Assembly (NCBI RefSeq): GCF_027531545.1
Contig: NZ_JAPZSC010000030.1
Span: forward strand, 26,191 to 90,190
Origin: Silanimonas sp.
Lineage (GTDB): Bacteria; Pseudomonadota; Gammaproteobacteria; Xanthomonadales; Xanthomonadaceae
Direction of reading: 5' to 3'
DNA: 64,000 nucleotides
The notes beneath the pieces were generated by a model. The model was not told the origin of the DNA and did no database searches. It saw only the letters and a program-made list of their open reading frames with translations. Shown in pieces: positions 20,401 to 29,063 of the stretch. Position numbers and translations under genes: made by a program. Within the stretch, counting starts at the first letter, position 1, and each line of letters starts with the position of its first letter.

Positions 20401-23357
20401 GAGACGAAGCGGAACAGGCCGTCGTCGCCGCGCGTCAGCACCGAGACCATGCGCTTCTCGATGCGCACGGCCTGAAGGCCATCGACGGCCAGCGGCGCGC
20501 CATCCGGGCCGATCACCAGCACCTCGGCCGAGGCGCGCGAGCCGCGATTCACGTAGCCGAGCGAATCAGCCGCCTTGATGCCGACGAGGTAGGGCTGGTC
20601 GGAGACCAGCGCGCGCAGCGTCGAGGCCACGCCGCGGCCACTGCCGGGCTCGTAGGCACGCACGAGCAGGTCGAGGCGGTAACTGGCGCGCTCGTACTGC
20701 TCGAGGCCCAGCGCGATCTCGGCGCGGCCTTCCGCGTCCGTGCGCGCGTCTTCGAGGTCCTGCTGCACGCCCTCGCGCGCCTGCTGCGGATCACTGAAAC
20801 GGAAACCGGGATGCTGGTCGAAGGCCGGCACGCTGGGCGTCAGCCGCAACTGGGCGGTGACACGACGGTCCTGCGCCGCCGTGCCGAACAGGTTCTCGAC
20901 GTCGACCACCGCCTTCAATTCATCCGGTCGCACCCAGCCGCGCTGCGGCGGCGTCGATAGCGTCGTCTTGACGCGCAGCGTGTCGGGCTGGAACTCGCGC
21001 ACCTGCACCGTGGTGCTGCCGACCAAGCGGCGGTCGTAGGCGTTGCGGCCCTTGAGGTAGAGCTGCGCCATCCACGTACCGGAGGGCGCGCTCTCGCCCG
21101 GCGTGAAGTCGAAACCTTCGAAGCCGGCGGCACCGAAGCGGATCGTCTCGCGGCGCGCGAGGTTGCCCGTGGGATCGAGGATGTCGAGCTCCAGCGGCGC
21201 ACCCACGGGCGTCTTCGCCCAGTCCTGTGCGCGCAGGATCAGGCCGAGATGCACGGTCTCGCCGGGGCGGTACAGGCCGCGGTCGCTGAAGATCACCGCC
21301 TTCAGCGCGCCCGGATCGACGTGGTTGATCTCACCGCCGACGTCGAAGCGCGAGGTGTCGAGGCGTCGCGACCAGTCACCCAGCGGCAGGAAACTCATGT
21401 CCTCGCCGCGGGTGACCCGCAGCAGCACCGGTGTGCGCTCGCGCACGAAGGGCTCGAAGGTCGGCAGCGTGGCCACGCCCTCGCCGTCGGTGTTCGCCGC
21501 GACCACCACCTGGCCATTGCGGCCCACCACCGACACCAGCGCGCCGGCCACCGGCGTGCCGTCGGAGAGGCTCTGCACGAACACCTTGCGGCGGCCGTCC
21601 AGCTCGGTCTTGGCCAGCACGCCGAGGTCGGTCAGCACGACGAGTCGCGAGTCGGTCTGCTGGCCGGCGTTGCGGTCGAGGCGCTCGCGCGTGGTCAGCG
21701 CGGCCTCGTCGGCGTTCATCGAGCGCAGCGACAGCAGGAACACGCCGCATTCGTTGGCATTGAAGTAGGTGCCGAGATCGACGCCGCGATAGTTCGCCTT
21801 CGCCGGGTCGTCGGTCGGGATCGACAGCGTCTCCTCGAAGCGCTCGACCAGCATGTCCTCGTCGACGCGCCACAGCGAGGGGTTCTGCAGCTGCCCGTCG
21901 TTCGTCCCGACCAGCACCTGCAGCTGCTCGGGCAGCACGCGGCCGATCTCGAGGCGCACGTCCGGCGTGTTGCGCGCGACGAGGCTCACGCGGCGCTCGC
22001 CACGCAGCGAAAGCAACGCGCCTTCGCCTACGAAGCGCAGCAGCTTCGGGTATTCGGGCACGACGAGCAGGCGGCGCTGCGGCTGGCCGAGCAGGAAGCC
22101 GCCGAAGCTCTTCAGTCCCTTCGGCATTTCCAACCACAGCCGGCGGCCGGGCGGCGCCTCGAAACGCAGCGTGTGCGTTTCCACCCACTCGCGTTCGCCG
22201 GGCAGCAGCTCGAAACGCAGCGGCGTGGCGGCCTTGAGCGTGGCCGCGTCGACCTCGCCCTCCGACCACGGATACGGCACGGTCTTCTGGTAATCGCTGT
22301 CCGGATCGGCCCGGCGCTGCGGGCTCGGCACGAACGCTTCCGGCAGCAGCCAGAGCTTCACCTGCGAGGCGATGTCGCGGTCGTTCAGCGTGTCGTTGAA
22401 CGACAGCACGACGAGCTGCTTCGGCTCACCGTTTTCGTCGTCGACGACGGTGGCTTCGACATTGTCGAGGGCCACCGAATAAAGCGACGGCATCGCCACG
22501 TTGGAAACGCTCTCACCAGCGCGGCCCGGCCCTTCGAGGCGGCTCTTCGCGCCCTCGGCAAGGGTGAGGGTCACGCGACCGCCGTTTTCCGGCACCGTGA
22601 GCGGCGCGGTCTGCACCCAGGCCTTGAGGCCGGGCTCGTCGAAGCGCAACTCAATGGGCGGCGCGGCGAGCGCCCGGTCCGCGCCGTCGAATGCCGTTGT
22701 CGAGAGTCGCGAGCGCAGCGCGTCGGCGTCCACCGGGTGCGAGAACGTGAGCGCCCACACGGCGCGCTTCAGGCCGGCGCTTTCCGGGTCCTGGTAGAAC
22801 TCGGCGCTGTCGACGCCAGCCACGAACGGCGCGCTGTCGAACGCGAAGCGCGATTCGGCGAGGACGCGACCGGGCGCGAGGGCCTTCGGCGCATCCACGG
22901 TGACCTCGTAGCCCTGGCCCACGGGCCAATCCTCGGCGGGCGTGAACACGAGGGTCGATTCATCCTCGAAGGCCCAGCGGTTGGCCAGTGCAGGTTTCAG
23001 CGTGAGGCCTTCGACGGCCGGCGCGGTGCCTTCCTCCGCCCCCACCGCGTCGAGCGTCGCCACCGGGGCGCTGAAGCGCAGCCGCAGCGGCATCACCGTG
23101 ATCGGCGTTGCCGAGTAGTCGCTGACGCCCGGCGCCTCGACGGCCACGGTGATCGCGTCCGGCGGCGGCGGCACCTCGCGGGTGAACCACCACGTCGCCA
23201 GCGCGACCAGGGCCAGCGCGGCGAGCGGCCCGCCCATGCGCGGGCCCGGCTTCGCCCGCAGCCATGCGGCGGATCGCCCGGTCCAGGCCGGCGGCTGCCA
23301 CGCGCCGAACACGCGGTTGGACCACGAAGAAGGGGTGGATTCGTCCGTGACGCTCAT
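17439..23357 (-). CDS. bacterial alpha-2-macroglobulin (YfhM-type), thioester-containing, TM-anchored
   Basis: This 1972-residue protein carries the macroglobulin MG domains, the alpha-2-macroglobulin signature region (about 1240-1340) and a thiol-ester domain with the motif YSCTEQLAS (CxEQ), so it can form the Cys-Gln thioester that traps proteases. A hydrophobic segment at about residues 43-62 gives a single-TM anchor; no lipobox is present, unlike E. coli YfhM. Near the C terminus an Asp-rich loop (DTDGDGYDDESGE) resembles a calcium-binding dockerin/thrombospondin-3 loop. The gene is upstream of pbpC, and the pair is thought to protect and repair the envelope when it is breached. Plausible location is the periplasmic face of the inner membrane. 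Confidence 0.93.
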   Translation of the reverse strand: MSVTDESTPSSWSNRVFGAWQPPAWTGRSAAWLRAKPGPRMGGPLAALALVALATWWFTREVPPPPDAITVAVEAPGVSDYSATPITVMPLRLRFSAPVATLDAVGAEEGTAPAVEGLTLKPALANRWAFEDESTLVFTPAEDWPVGQGYEVTVDAPKALAPGRVLAESRFAFDSAPFVAGVDSAEFYQDPESAGLKRAVWALTFSHPVDADALRSRLSTTAFDGADRALAAPPIELRFDEPGLKAWVQTAPLTVPENGGRVTLTLAEGAKSRLEGPGRAGESVSNVAMPSLYSVALDNVEATVVDDENGEPKQLVVLSFNDTLNDRDIASQVKLWLLPEAFVPSPQRRADPDSDYQKTVPYPWSEGEVDAATLKAATPLRFELLPGEREWVETHTLRFEAPPGRRLWLEMPKGLKSFGGFLLGQPQRRLLVVPEYPKLLRFVGEGALLSLRGERRVSLVARNTPDVRLEIGRVLPEQLQVLVGTNDGQLQNPSLWRVDEDMLVERFEETLSIPTDDPAKANYRGVDLGTYFNANECGVFLLSLRSMNADEAALTTRERLDRNAGQQTDSRLVVLTDLGVLAKTELDGRRKVFVQSLSDGTPVAGALVSVVGRNGQVVVAANTDGEGVATLPTFEPFVRERTPVLLRVTRGEDMSFLPLGDWSRRLDTSRFDVGGEINHVDPGALKAVIFSDRGLYRPGETVHLGLILRAQDWAKTPVGAPLELDILDPTGNLARRETIRFGAAGFEGFDFTPGESAPSGTWMAQLYLKGRNAYDRRLVGSTTVQVREFQPDTLRVKTTLSTPPQRGWVRPDELKAVVDVENLFGTAAQDRRVTAQLRLTPSVPAFDQHPGFRFSDPQQAREGVQQDLEDARTDAEGRAEIALGLEQYERASYRLDLLVRAYEPGSGRGVASTLRALVSDQPYLVGIKAADSLGYVNRGSRASAEVLVIGPDGAPLAVDGLQAVRIEKRMVSVLTRGDDGLFRFVSRERRDEKSRAALASKAGAQALALDTATPGDFVLEIQDAQGRVLNSQAWTVVGDANLSRSLERNAELQLSLSKPSYAAGEEIEVSIRGPYSGAGLITIERDTVVAQRWFKADTTSTVQRIRVPEGLEGNAYVSVTLLRDPASEEIHLSPLSWGVVPFAIDRTPRQLPLTMSAPARSRPGQPLAIDVDAGGPARVAVFAVDEGILQVAGYRVDDPLDAFFAKRMHQVDSAQILDLLLPEFARFADGAAPGGDGEGAGARHLNPFKRKGEKPAVWWSGVVDIEGAKRFEFTPPDHFNGELRLVAVAVTPERVGFREGKATIRGDFVLTPTLPTHVAPGDEFVVPVGIANTIEGATQPANVALQLTLPPSLALVGAAPAPVTLKPGDETVVNVRLKASQALGAVPITLRASSGRFAAQRRLEVSVRPLQPSLTTVTVQQASRNMAITDLRAMFDERSTRRLAASSSPLVALTGLQAWLGDYRYSCTEQLASQALPGLVLRSHPAFGRTRGDGDLSGLFNTLRARQNGDGGFGTWTSTPDVDPLVSAYAVMVLVEARERGERVPGDLLDRANQWLAQAATDASRNDLAGLRARALAVYLQVRQGESAGNALAALVEQLERDQPKAWREDLAGLLVAASYGGLQQTAAAAPLARRHREIANEVAKPWSQFTEAERVALYSRWGYGDYYDPFGAQAWRLYLLGKHFPDQRRLLNAEATTRLLASVNEQGLNSLNSALAVLALDAVGGETAAPVRFEQEWRGGKAAFGESKDGVLAGPFRADATRLMVMPEAGKTVWVARTETGFDRAPPPAVQDQGLEVQRDFLDEAGKPTTTVAQGKELTVRLRVRGTGWDNVAILDLLPGGFETVLTPPTAAEGGSDPAEARQRDTDGDGYDDESGEMIEGDGAQGAAQPAAPVLALPESTFRPVHEEIREDRLVLYGSVSNGMQEFRYRIRATATGTFQVPPIFAEHMYRNGVIARGGPAGTIIVTEPAR

Positions 23358-23489
23358 GGGGGGCTCGCGCGGCGGGCGCGGCGGGGTGCCGCGCGTTCAC
23401 CGCATCATAACGAGCCGCCGAACGCGGCCGAGGCCGAATCGTGGCGGCCGCGGGCCACCGATGGCGAAACGCGGGCAGGCGGGCCGCGA

Positions 23490-26400
23490 TCAGCCGGGAA
23501 TCACCACGCCGGCCAGTTGGCCGAGCACCGCCTCCAGCGGCTCGGGGCGGTGCAGCAGGTAGCCCTGCGCATGGTCGACGCCCATCTGGCGCACCCGGGC
23601 CAGCACCTCAGGGCGATCCACGAACTCGGCGACGGTGCGCGCGCCGAGCACGCGGGCGACCTCGACGAAGCTGCGCACCGCGGCTTCGTCGAGCGCATCG
23701 TCGACGACATCCCGGACGAACTGGCCGTCGATCTTCAGGTAGTCGACGCGCAGGGCCTTCAGGTAGCCCCAGGACGAGGCGCCGGCACCGAAGTCGTCCA
23801 ACGCGACGCGCACGCCAAGACTGCGCACGCGCTCGATGAAGACGATGGCGTCGGCCATGTTGGTGACCGCGGCGGTTTCGGTGATCTCAACGCACAGGCG
23901 TGCACAGATCGCCGGACCGGCCGCTTCCAAGCGCTCGACGGCATGCCGGTGGAACGCACGGTCGCCGACGGACTGGCCGGAGAGATTGACGCAGAGCATC
24001 GCCGGCGCGGGCCCGTCGCCGAGGGCGGCCATGCGGTCCAACACGGCGCCGAGCACCCAGCGGTCGATGCGCGACGCGAGGTGGAAGCGCTCCGCGGCCG
24101 GCAGGAAGCCGGCCGGCGACACCAGCGCGCCATCGACATCGACGAGGCGCAGCAGCACTTCGGCATGCAGGCCGCCGGCATCGCCCTGCAGCGCGTCGAT
24201 GCGCTGGGCGAAAAGCGCGAAGCGGCCTTCGTCCAACGCCCGCTCCAGCCGCGTGGCCCATTGCGCCTCGCCCTGCCTCGCCTGGATCGCCGCATCACTG
24301 TCGAACCAAAGGTGGACGCGGTTGCGGCCCTCCTCCTTCGCGGCGAAGCAGGCCGAGTCGGCCGCCTGCAGCACCGACTCCGCCGTCGGGAATCGGGCAT
24401 CGACCGGGGCGAGGCCGATGCTGGCGCCGATGCGGAAGCGGTGGCCGTCGTGGTCGAAGCGGTAGACCTCGAGGCGGTCGCAGATCTGCTGGGCGACCCG
24501 CTGGCCCTGCTCGGGCGTGCAGCCCTCCAGCAGCACGGCGAACTCATCGCCCCCCAGGCGCGCCAGCAGGTCGCGGGACCGCACCGTGTCACCGAGCAGG
24601 CGCGCGACCTGCTGCAGCAACTGGTCGCCGGCGGCATGGCCGCAGGTGTCGTTGACGACCTTGAACTGGTCGAGGTCGATGTACATGAGCGCGTGCCCCG
24701 TATCGCCGTCCGCGGCGTCCGCCAAGGCTTCGCGAAGCCGCGCTTCGATCTCTTCGCGGTTGTGGAGCCCGGTCAGCGCATCGTGCGTCGCGCGGAAGCG
24801 CATCTCGACGCCGAGCCGGCGCTGTTCGGTGACGTCGTGGAACACCAGCACGGCACCCAGCAGCGTGCCGTCGGCATCACGGATCGGCGCGGCGGAATCC
24901 TCGACGCCGTATTCCCGGCCATCCCGCGACAGCAGCAGGGTCTGTGGCGCGAGCCCGACGACGCGGCCCTCCAGCAGGCAGGCGGCGACCGGATCCCGCG
25001 CCGGCTGGCGGGTCTCCTCATCGACGATCCTGAAGATCTGCGCCGCGGGCAAACCCTGCGCCTCGTCGCTCGACCAGCCGGTCAAGCGCTCCGCCACGGG
25101 ATTCAGCCAGGTCACGTGGCCGCGGACGTCGGTGGTGACCACCGCGTCACCGATCGACTGCAGGGTGACCTGCAGCAGTTCGCGCTCGCGCCGGAGGTCG
25201 GCCTCGGCGAGGCGCTGCGCCGTCACGTCCCAATTGATGCCGACGAGGCGCGCGGTCCGACCATCGCCCGCCGGTACCGCACGGATGGCAGCGCGCAGAT
25301 GGCGAACGCTGCCATCCGGCCACACCACGCGGAACTCGATGCCGGTCGTCGATTCACCGGCGATCACGCGGCGCAGCGCCGCCAGCAGCGGCGCGCGGTC
25401 CTCGGGGTGGAGCCACTCGACCCAGTCGGCATAAGTCACGGGTTGGCCGGTGGCCGGGCGACCGTACTGGCGGAACACCCAGTCGTCCCAGTGCGCCTGG
25501 TTGGTGCCGACATCGACGTGCCAGACGCCGAGATGGCCGGAGTCGACGGCGAGCGCCATGCGTTCGCGGGCGTCCTCGATGGCGAGACGCTGGGCGCGCT
25601 GGGCGGTGATGTCCTGGAACGCCCCGATGAGCCGGACCACTCGATCCCCCTCGAACACAGGGCTGCCGACCGCGCGCGCCCAGAAGGCGGTGCCGTCCCG
25701 GCGGAGCAGGGGCAGTTCGAGATCCCATGGCCGCCCGTCGCGGAAGCCGGCCTCGACGGCGGCGCGCATGGTGTCGCGGGCCTCGGGCGCATAGAACCCG
25801 ATCGCCTGCTCGACGTCCGGCAGGAAATCCTCCGGTACGCCGTGCAGCCGTCGCGTCTCCTGCGTCCACTCCAATCGGCCGCTCTCCAGATCCAGCGCCC
25901 AGCCGCCCACCCCGGCGACGGTGCCGATGCTGTTCAGCAGGGCCTCGCTGCGACGCAGGGATTCCTCGTCGAGCTTGCGCGCCGTGATGTCGCTTTCGAT
26001 GGCCATGAAGCCCTCGACGCGGCCGTCCGCGCCGAACAGCGGCTGGATCTCGAGATCGAGCCAATAGCGATGGCCATCCTTGTGGCCGTTGAGGATCTCG
26101 ACCCGACACCCCTCGCCGCGTCGCAGCGCGTCCCGGATCGTCGCAACGGTCGCCGGATCGGACTCGGGCACCTGCAGCAGCTCGCCCGGCTTCCGCCCCA
26201 TCACGTCGTCGGGAGAGAACCCGGTGATGCGCTCGAAGCCCTCGTTGACCCACGTCGTCCGCCCCTCGGCGTCGGCCATGATCAACGCGTGCGACGTGAA
26301 GCGCGCCACCTGCGACAGCCGCGCCAACTCGGCGGTGGCTCGCGCCACGTTTCGGCGATCACGCTGGCGTCCCTCCATGATGCGGACGGCGGCCTCGGCC

Positions 26401-26852
26401 AACGCCGAGAACGCCGCGCGCTGCGTGTCGTCGAGCCGGCGCGGCACGCGGTCGATCACACACAAGGTGCCGATGCGCGCGCCATCGGCGAAGGCCAGCG
26501 GCATCCCGGCATAGAAGCGGATGTCCGGCGCGCCGGTCACCAGCGCGTTGTCAGCGAAACGGGCGTCGCGCGTCGCGTCCTCGACCTCGAGCAGGTTTCC
26601 GTCCAGCAAGGCATGGGCACAGAAGGCGAGCTCGCGGGGGGTTTCCTCCACGCCCTCCAGACCGAGGTTGGCCTTGAACCACTGCCGATCCGCATCGACC
26701 AGGCTCACGAGGGAGATCGGCGTGCCGCAAATGGCCGCCGCGGCGCGGACCAGGGCATCGAGCTCCGGCTCCGGCGGCGTATCGAGCAAGCCAAGCTTTC
26801 GCAGCGCAGCGAGGCGCGCCGACTCGTCATCAGGGAAGCGGGCGGCTGGCAT
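23490..26852 (-). CDS. GAF-PAS4-GGDEF-EAL cyclic-di-GMP signalling protein
   Basis: The 1120-residue protein has no TM segment and should be cytosolic. Order: GAF (about 20-160), four PAS units (about 180-300, 310-430, 435-560, 565-690), GGDEF (about 700-860, with intact RLGGDEFAVLL near 766) and EAL (about 880-1115). In the EAL domain the signature reads AEVLLR, not EALLR, but the metal-binding Glu, CVNLS, EITET, DDFGAG and LKIDGQFV are kept. It may therefore make and degrade c-di-GMP, with GAF/PAS ligands choosing between the two. I start at MPAARFPDDE, from which the GAF domain follows at usual distance; a longer start 12 codons upstream is possible. It is followed by the macroglobulin gene only after 132 bases, so probably separate. 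Confidence 0.92.
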   Translation of the reverse strand: MPAARFPDDESARLAALRKLGLLDTPPEPELDALVRAAAAICGTPISLVSLVDADRQWFKANLGLEGVEETPRELAFCAHALLDGNLLEVEDATRDARFADNALVTGAPDIRFYAGMPLAFADGARIGTLCVIDRVPRRLDDTQRAAFSALAEAAVRIMEGRQRDRRNVARATAELARLSQVARFTSHALIMADAEGRTTWVNEGFERITGFSPDDVMGRKPGELLQVPESDPATVATIRDALRRGEGCRVEILNGHKDGHRYWLDLEIQPLFGADGRVEGFMAIESDITARKLDEESLRRSEALLNSIGTVAGVGGWALDLESGRLEWTQETRRLHGVPEDFLPDVEQAIGFYAPEARDTMRAAVEAGFRDGRPWDLELPLLRRDGTAFWARAVGSPVFEGDRVVRLIGAFQDITAQRAQRLAIEDARERMALAVDSGHLGVWHVDVGTNQAHWDDWVFRQYGRPATGQPVTYADWVEWLHPEDRAPLLAALRRVIAGESTTGIEFRVVWPDGSVRHLRAAIRAVPAGDGRTARLVGINWDVTAQRLAEADLRRERELLQVTLQSIGDAVVTTDVRGHVTWLNPVAERLTGWSSDEAQGLPAAQIFRIVDEETRQPARDPVAACLLEGRVVGLAPQTLLLSRDGREYGVEDSAAPIRDADGTLLGAVLVFHDVTEQRRLGVEMRFRATHDALTGLHNREEIEARLREALADAADGDTGHALMYIDLDQFKVVNDTCGHAAGDQLLQQVARLLGDTVRSRDLLARLGGDEFAVLLEGCTPEQGQRVAQQICDRLEVYRFDHDGHRFRIGASIGLAPVDARFPTAESVLQAADSACFAAKEEGRNRVHLWFDSDAAIQARQGEAQWATRLERALDEGRFALFAQRIDALQGDAGGLHAEVLLRLVDVDGALVSPAGFLPAAERFHLASRIDRWVLGAVLDRMAALGDGPAPAMLCVNLSGQSVGDRAFHRHAVERLEAAGPAICARLCVEITETAAVTNMADAIVFIERVRSLGVRVALDDFGAGASSWGYLKALRVDYLKIDGQFVRDVVDDALDEAAVRSFVEVARVLGARTVAEFVDRPEVLARVRQMGVDHAQGYLLHRPEPLEAVLGQLAGVVIPG

Positions 26853-26913
26853 GGCGTTCCCGGGATGAAGACGCCCGCAGTGTGCCACCCTGACTGCGCG
26901 CTGGGGTACCGCC

Positions 26914-27855
26914 CTAGAAGCGCCCGGCCTGGAAGTCGGCGATCGCCTCGCGGATCTCGTCGGCGGTGTTCATCACGAAGGGCCCGTGCCAGGCCACCGG
27001 CTCGCGCAGCGGCCGGCCCGCGACGACGATCAAGCGCGCGCCCTCGCTGCCGGCGCGCAAGGCGAGGTGGTCGCCGTCCGACAGCACGGCGAGCTGGCCC
27101 ATGCGCACCTCGGCCTCACCGCCGCTGGCAGCCAAGCGCAAGGCGCCGCCGAACACATGCACGAAGCCCTGGTGGCCGATCGCGATCGGCAGCGCGAGGG
27201 TCGCGTTGGGCGCCAACACCACATCGACGAAGAGCGGCTGCGTGGCTTCGGCCTGCACGGGGCCTTCCACCCCGGCCACCGCACCGGCGATCACCTTCAG
27301 CGCCGCGATCGCGCCGGGCGCGTCGATGACCGGCGCCTCGAGTCCCGCGCCCCGTGCGAGCACTTCGCCATTCGCGTCGAACTGCAGCACCGGCAGGTGC
27401 TCCGGCCCGATGTCCTGGTAGCGCGGCGCGCGCATCTTGTCCTTGGCCGGCAGGTTCACCCACAGCTGGAAGCCGCGCATCTCGCCTTCCACCTGTTCAG
27501 GCATCTCGGAATGCACGATGCCGCGGCCCGCGGTCATCCACTGCACGCTACCGGGCACCAGGAGGCCTTCGCCGCCCTTGTTGTCGCGATGGCGCATGCG
27601 CCCCTTGAGCATGTAGGTGACAGTCTCGAAGCCGCGGTGCGGATGCGGCGGGAAGCCGGCGATGTAGTCCTGCGGCCGCTCGGTGCCGAAGGCATCGAGC
27701 ATCAGGAAGGGATCGACCGGCGGCTGCTGCGGCGTGCCGATCAGGCGCGTGAGCTTCACACCGGCACCGTCCGAGGTCGGCTGGCCGGCGGTGAGGCGAA
27801 GGACGTGGCGCGGGGCGTGCCGCAGCGGCGTGGTGGAGGCGGGGATCGCGTTCAT
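26914..27855 (-). CDS. pirin family protein
   Basis: This 313-residue bicupin has the pirin N-terminal signature: FPPHPHRGFETVTYMLKG, with the metal-binding His residues, then WMTAGRGIVHSEMPE and a C-terminal pirin domain (about 190-300). Bacterial pirins bind iron and some act as quercetin 2,3-dioxygenases or redox-dependent partners; the role here cannot be decided. I chose the ATG giving MNAIPAST because 29 residues of possible upstream extension look unrelated. The gene follows the acyltransferase gene on the same strand after 120 bases. Confidence 0.9.
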   Translation of the reverse strand: MNAIPASTTPLRHAPRHVLRLTAGQPTSDGAGVKLTRLIGTPQQPPVDPFLMLDAFGTERPQDYIAGFPPHPHRGFETVTYMLKGRMRHRDNKGGEGLLVPGSVQWMTAGRGIVHSEMPEQVEGEMRGFQLWVNLPAKDKMRAPRYQDIGPEHLPVLQFDANGEVLARGAGLEAPVIDAPGAIAALKVIAGAVAGVEGPVQAEATQPLFVDVVLAPNATLALPIAIGHQGFVHVFGGALRLAASGGEAEVRMGQLAVLSDGDHLALRAGSEGARLIVVAGRPLREPVAWHGPFVMNTADEIREAIADFQAGRF

Positions 27856-27975
27856 GCCGACGATGCTCCGCGCCCTGCCCCAGCCGCTCAAGGCGCGGGC
27901 CGGAACGCCGCATTGCGCGGCCGCAACGGCCGCCGATGCCACACGGGCGCGCCCGCACGGCCCAAGCCTCGCGCG

Positions 27976-28599
27976 CTAGACCGTACCCCGGTTCTTGCCC
28001 ATGAACGGCCGGTACCACGCGCGGATGCCGACCATGTCGACGTCGAAATCCTCGCTGCAGCGCATCAGCGGACCGATGCGGACGCAGCGGTTGGGGTAGT
28101 CGAAGGCCACGCAGAGCACCGGCACGTCGGCGGCGCGCGCGATCTTCCAGAAGCCGGTCTTCCACTTGTCGACGCGGCGGCGCGTGCCCTCCGGCGCCAG
28201 CACGAACCACATGCGGTCCGCCTCACGGAGGCGCGTGGCCACCTGGTCGGCCACACCACCCGGTGCGGCGCGGTCGACCGGAAGACCACCCATGCGTCGC
28301 ATGTACCAAGCGAGGGGGCCGACGAAGATCTCCTTCTTCGCCATGAAAACCACGCCGAGATCCATGGCCAGCAGCATCGCGAAGCCCCACACCGCATCCC
28401 AAGCCGAGGAATGCGGGGCGGCGATCACCACCAGTCGTGGTTCGTCGGGCCACTCGCCCTCCATGCGCCAGCGCCCGAGGCGAAGGATCGCCGTCGCGAC
28501 GCGTCGCCACAGCGGTGCGGTGCCGCCACGCGGCGCGTTCGGCGGCAGGACCGGGACCGGGGCGTCAGCCGCGCGGGCCTTGGCCGTGGTCGCGTTCAT
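27976..28599 (-). CDS. lysophospholipid acyltransferase (PlsC-like, 1-acylglycerol-3-phosphate type)
   Basis: The 207-residue protein has the acyltransferase motif HxxxxD (PHSSAWD, near residue 63) and the substrate-binding motif APEGTR (near 139). This is the LPLAT/AGPAT fold, which moves an acyl chain from acyl-CoA or acyl-ACP to a lysophospholipid. It is shorter than PlsC (about 245) and has only one clear hydrophobic region. It could also acylate another lipid such as an ornithine or glycine lipid. Its start overlaps the arfB stop by four bases (ATGA), so the two are translationally coupled. Confidence 0.82.
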   Translation of the reverse strand: MNATTAKARAADAPVPVLPPNAPRGGTAPLWRRVATAILRLGRWRMEGEWPDEPRLVVIAAPHSSAWDAVWGFAMLLAMDLGVVFMAKKEIFVGPLAWYMRRMGGLPVDRAAPGGVADQVATRLREADRMWFVLAPEGTRRRVDKWKTGFWKIARAADVPVLCVAFDYPNRCVRIGPLMRCSEDFDVDMVGIRAWYRPFMGKNRGTV

Positions 28600-29021
28600 G
28601 GTTCGCGCTCCCAGCGCCGCGAGGCGCGCTCCCGCTTCACCTGCGCGCGCTCACGCTTGCTGCCGAGCCGACGCTCCTGCGAACCCTTCGTCGGCTTGGT
28701 GGCGATGCGCTTTTTCGGCGCCACGCGACAGGCTTCGATCAAGGCCTGCAGGCGCTCCCGCGCATCCTCGCGGTTGCGATCCTGCGTGCGGAACCGCTGC
28801 GCCTGGATCACCAGCACGCCGTCCTCGGTCATGCGCCGGTCGCGGCGCGCGAGCAGGCGGTCGCGCACGGCCTCGGGCAAGGTGGCCGAGGCGCGCACGT
28901 CGAAGCGGAGCTCCACCGCGCTGGCGACCTTGTTGACGTTCTGCCCGCCCGGCCCCGAGCTGCGCACGAAGCGCTCCTCGAGCTCGCTGTCGGGGATGGT
29001 GAGGGGCGGAAGCGCGGTCAT
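28596..29021 (-). CDS. arfB: alternative ribosome-rescue factor ArfB (peptidyl-tRNA hydrolase YaeJ)
   Basis: The 141-residue protein has the release-factor core with the GGQ motif (RSSGPGGQNVNKVAS, near residue 22) and a very basic C-terminal tail (RRLGSKRERAQVKRERASRRW) which in this family enters the empty mRNA channel of stalled ribosomes. ArfB hydrolyses peptidyl-tRNA on non-stop complexes. I set the start at MTALPPLTIPD, eight codons after a less likely upstream start, since the family begins so. It lies between hemY and an acyltransferase in one minus-strand run. Confidence 0.93.
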   Translation of the reverse strand: MTALPPLTIPDSELEERFVRSSGPGGQNVNKVASAVELRFDVRASATLPEAVRDRLLARRDRRMTEDGVLVIQAQRFRTQDRNREDARERLQALIEACRVAPKKRIATKPTKGSQERRLGSKRERAQVKRERASRRWEREP

Positions 29022-29063
29022 TGCCGCGCAGTGTAAGCGCGGCACCGCAGGGCAGTCGTCGCC

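Noticed and set aside
17403..20960. A plus-strand open frame of 1185 codons opposite the macroglobulin gene
   Set aside because: It is the complement-strand shadow of a clearly coding gene; the translation has no family motif or plausible start.
21249..27329. A plus-strand open frame of 2026 codons opposite the macroglobulin and GGDEF-EAL genes
   Set aside because: It spans two well-supported minus-strand genes and their gap, its translation is Arg/His/Gln/Ala-rich low complexity without domains, and such frames are expected opposite high-GC genes.
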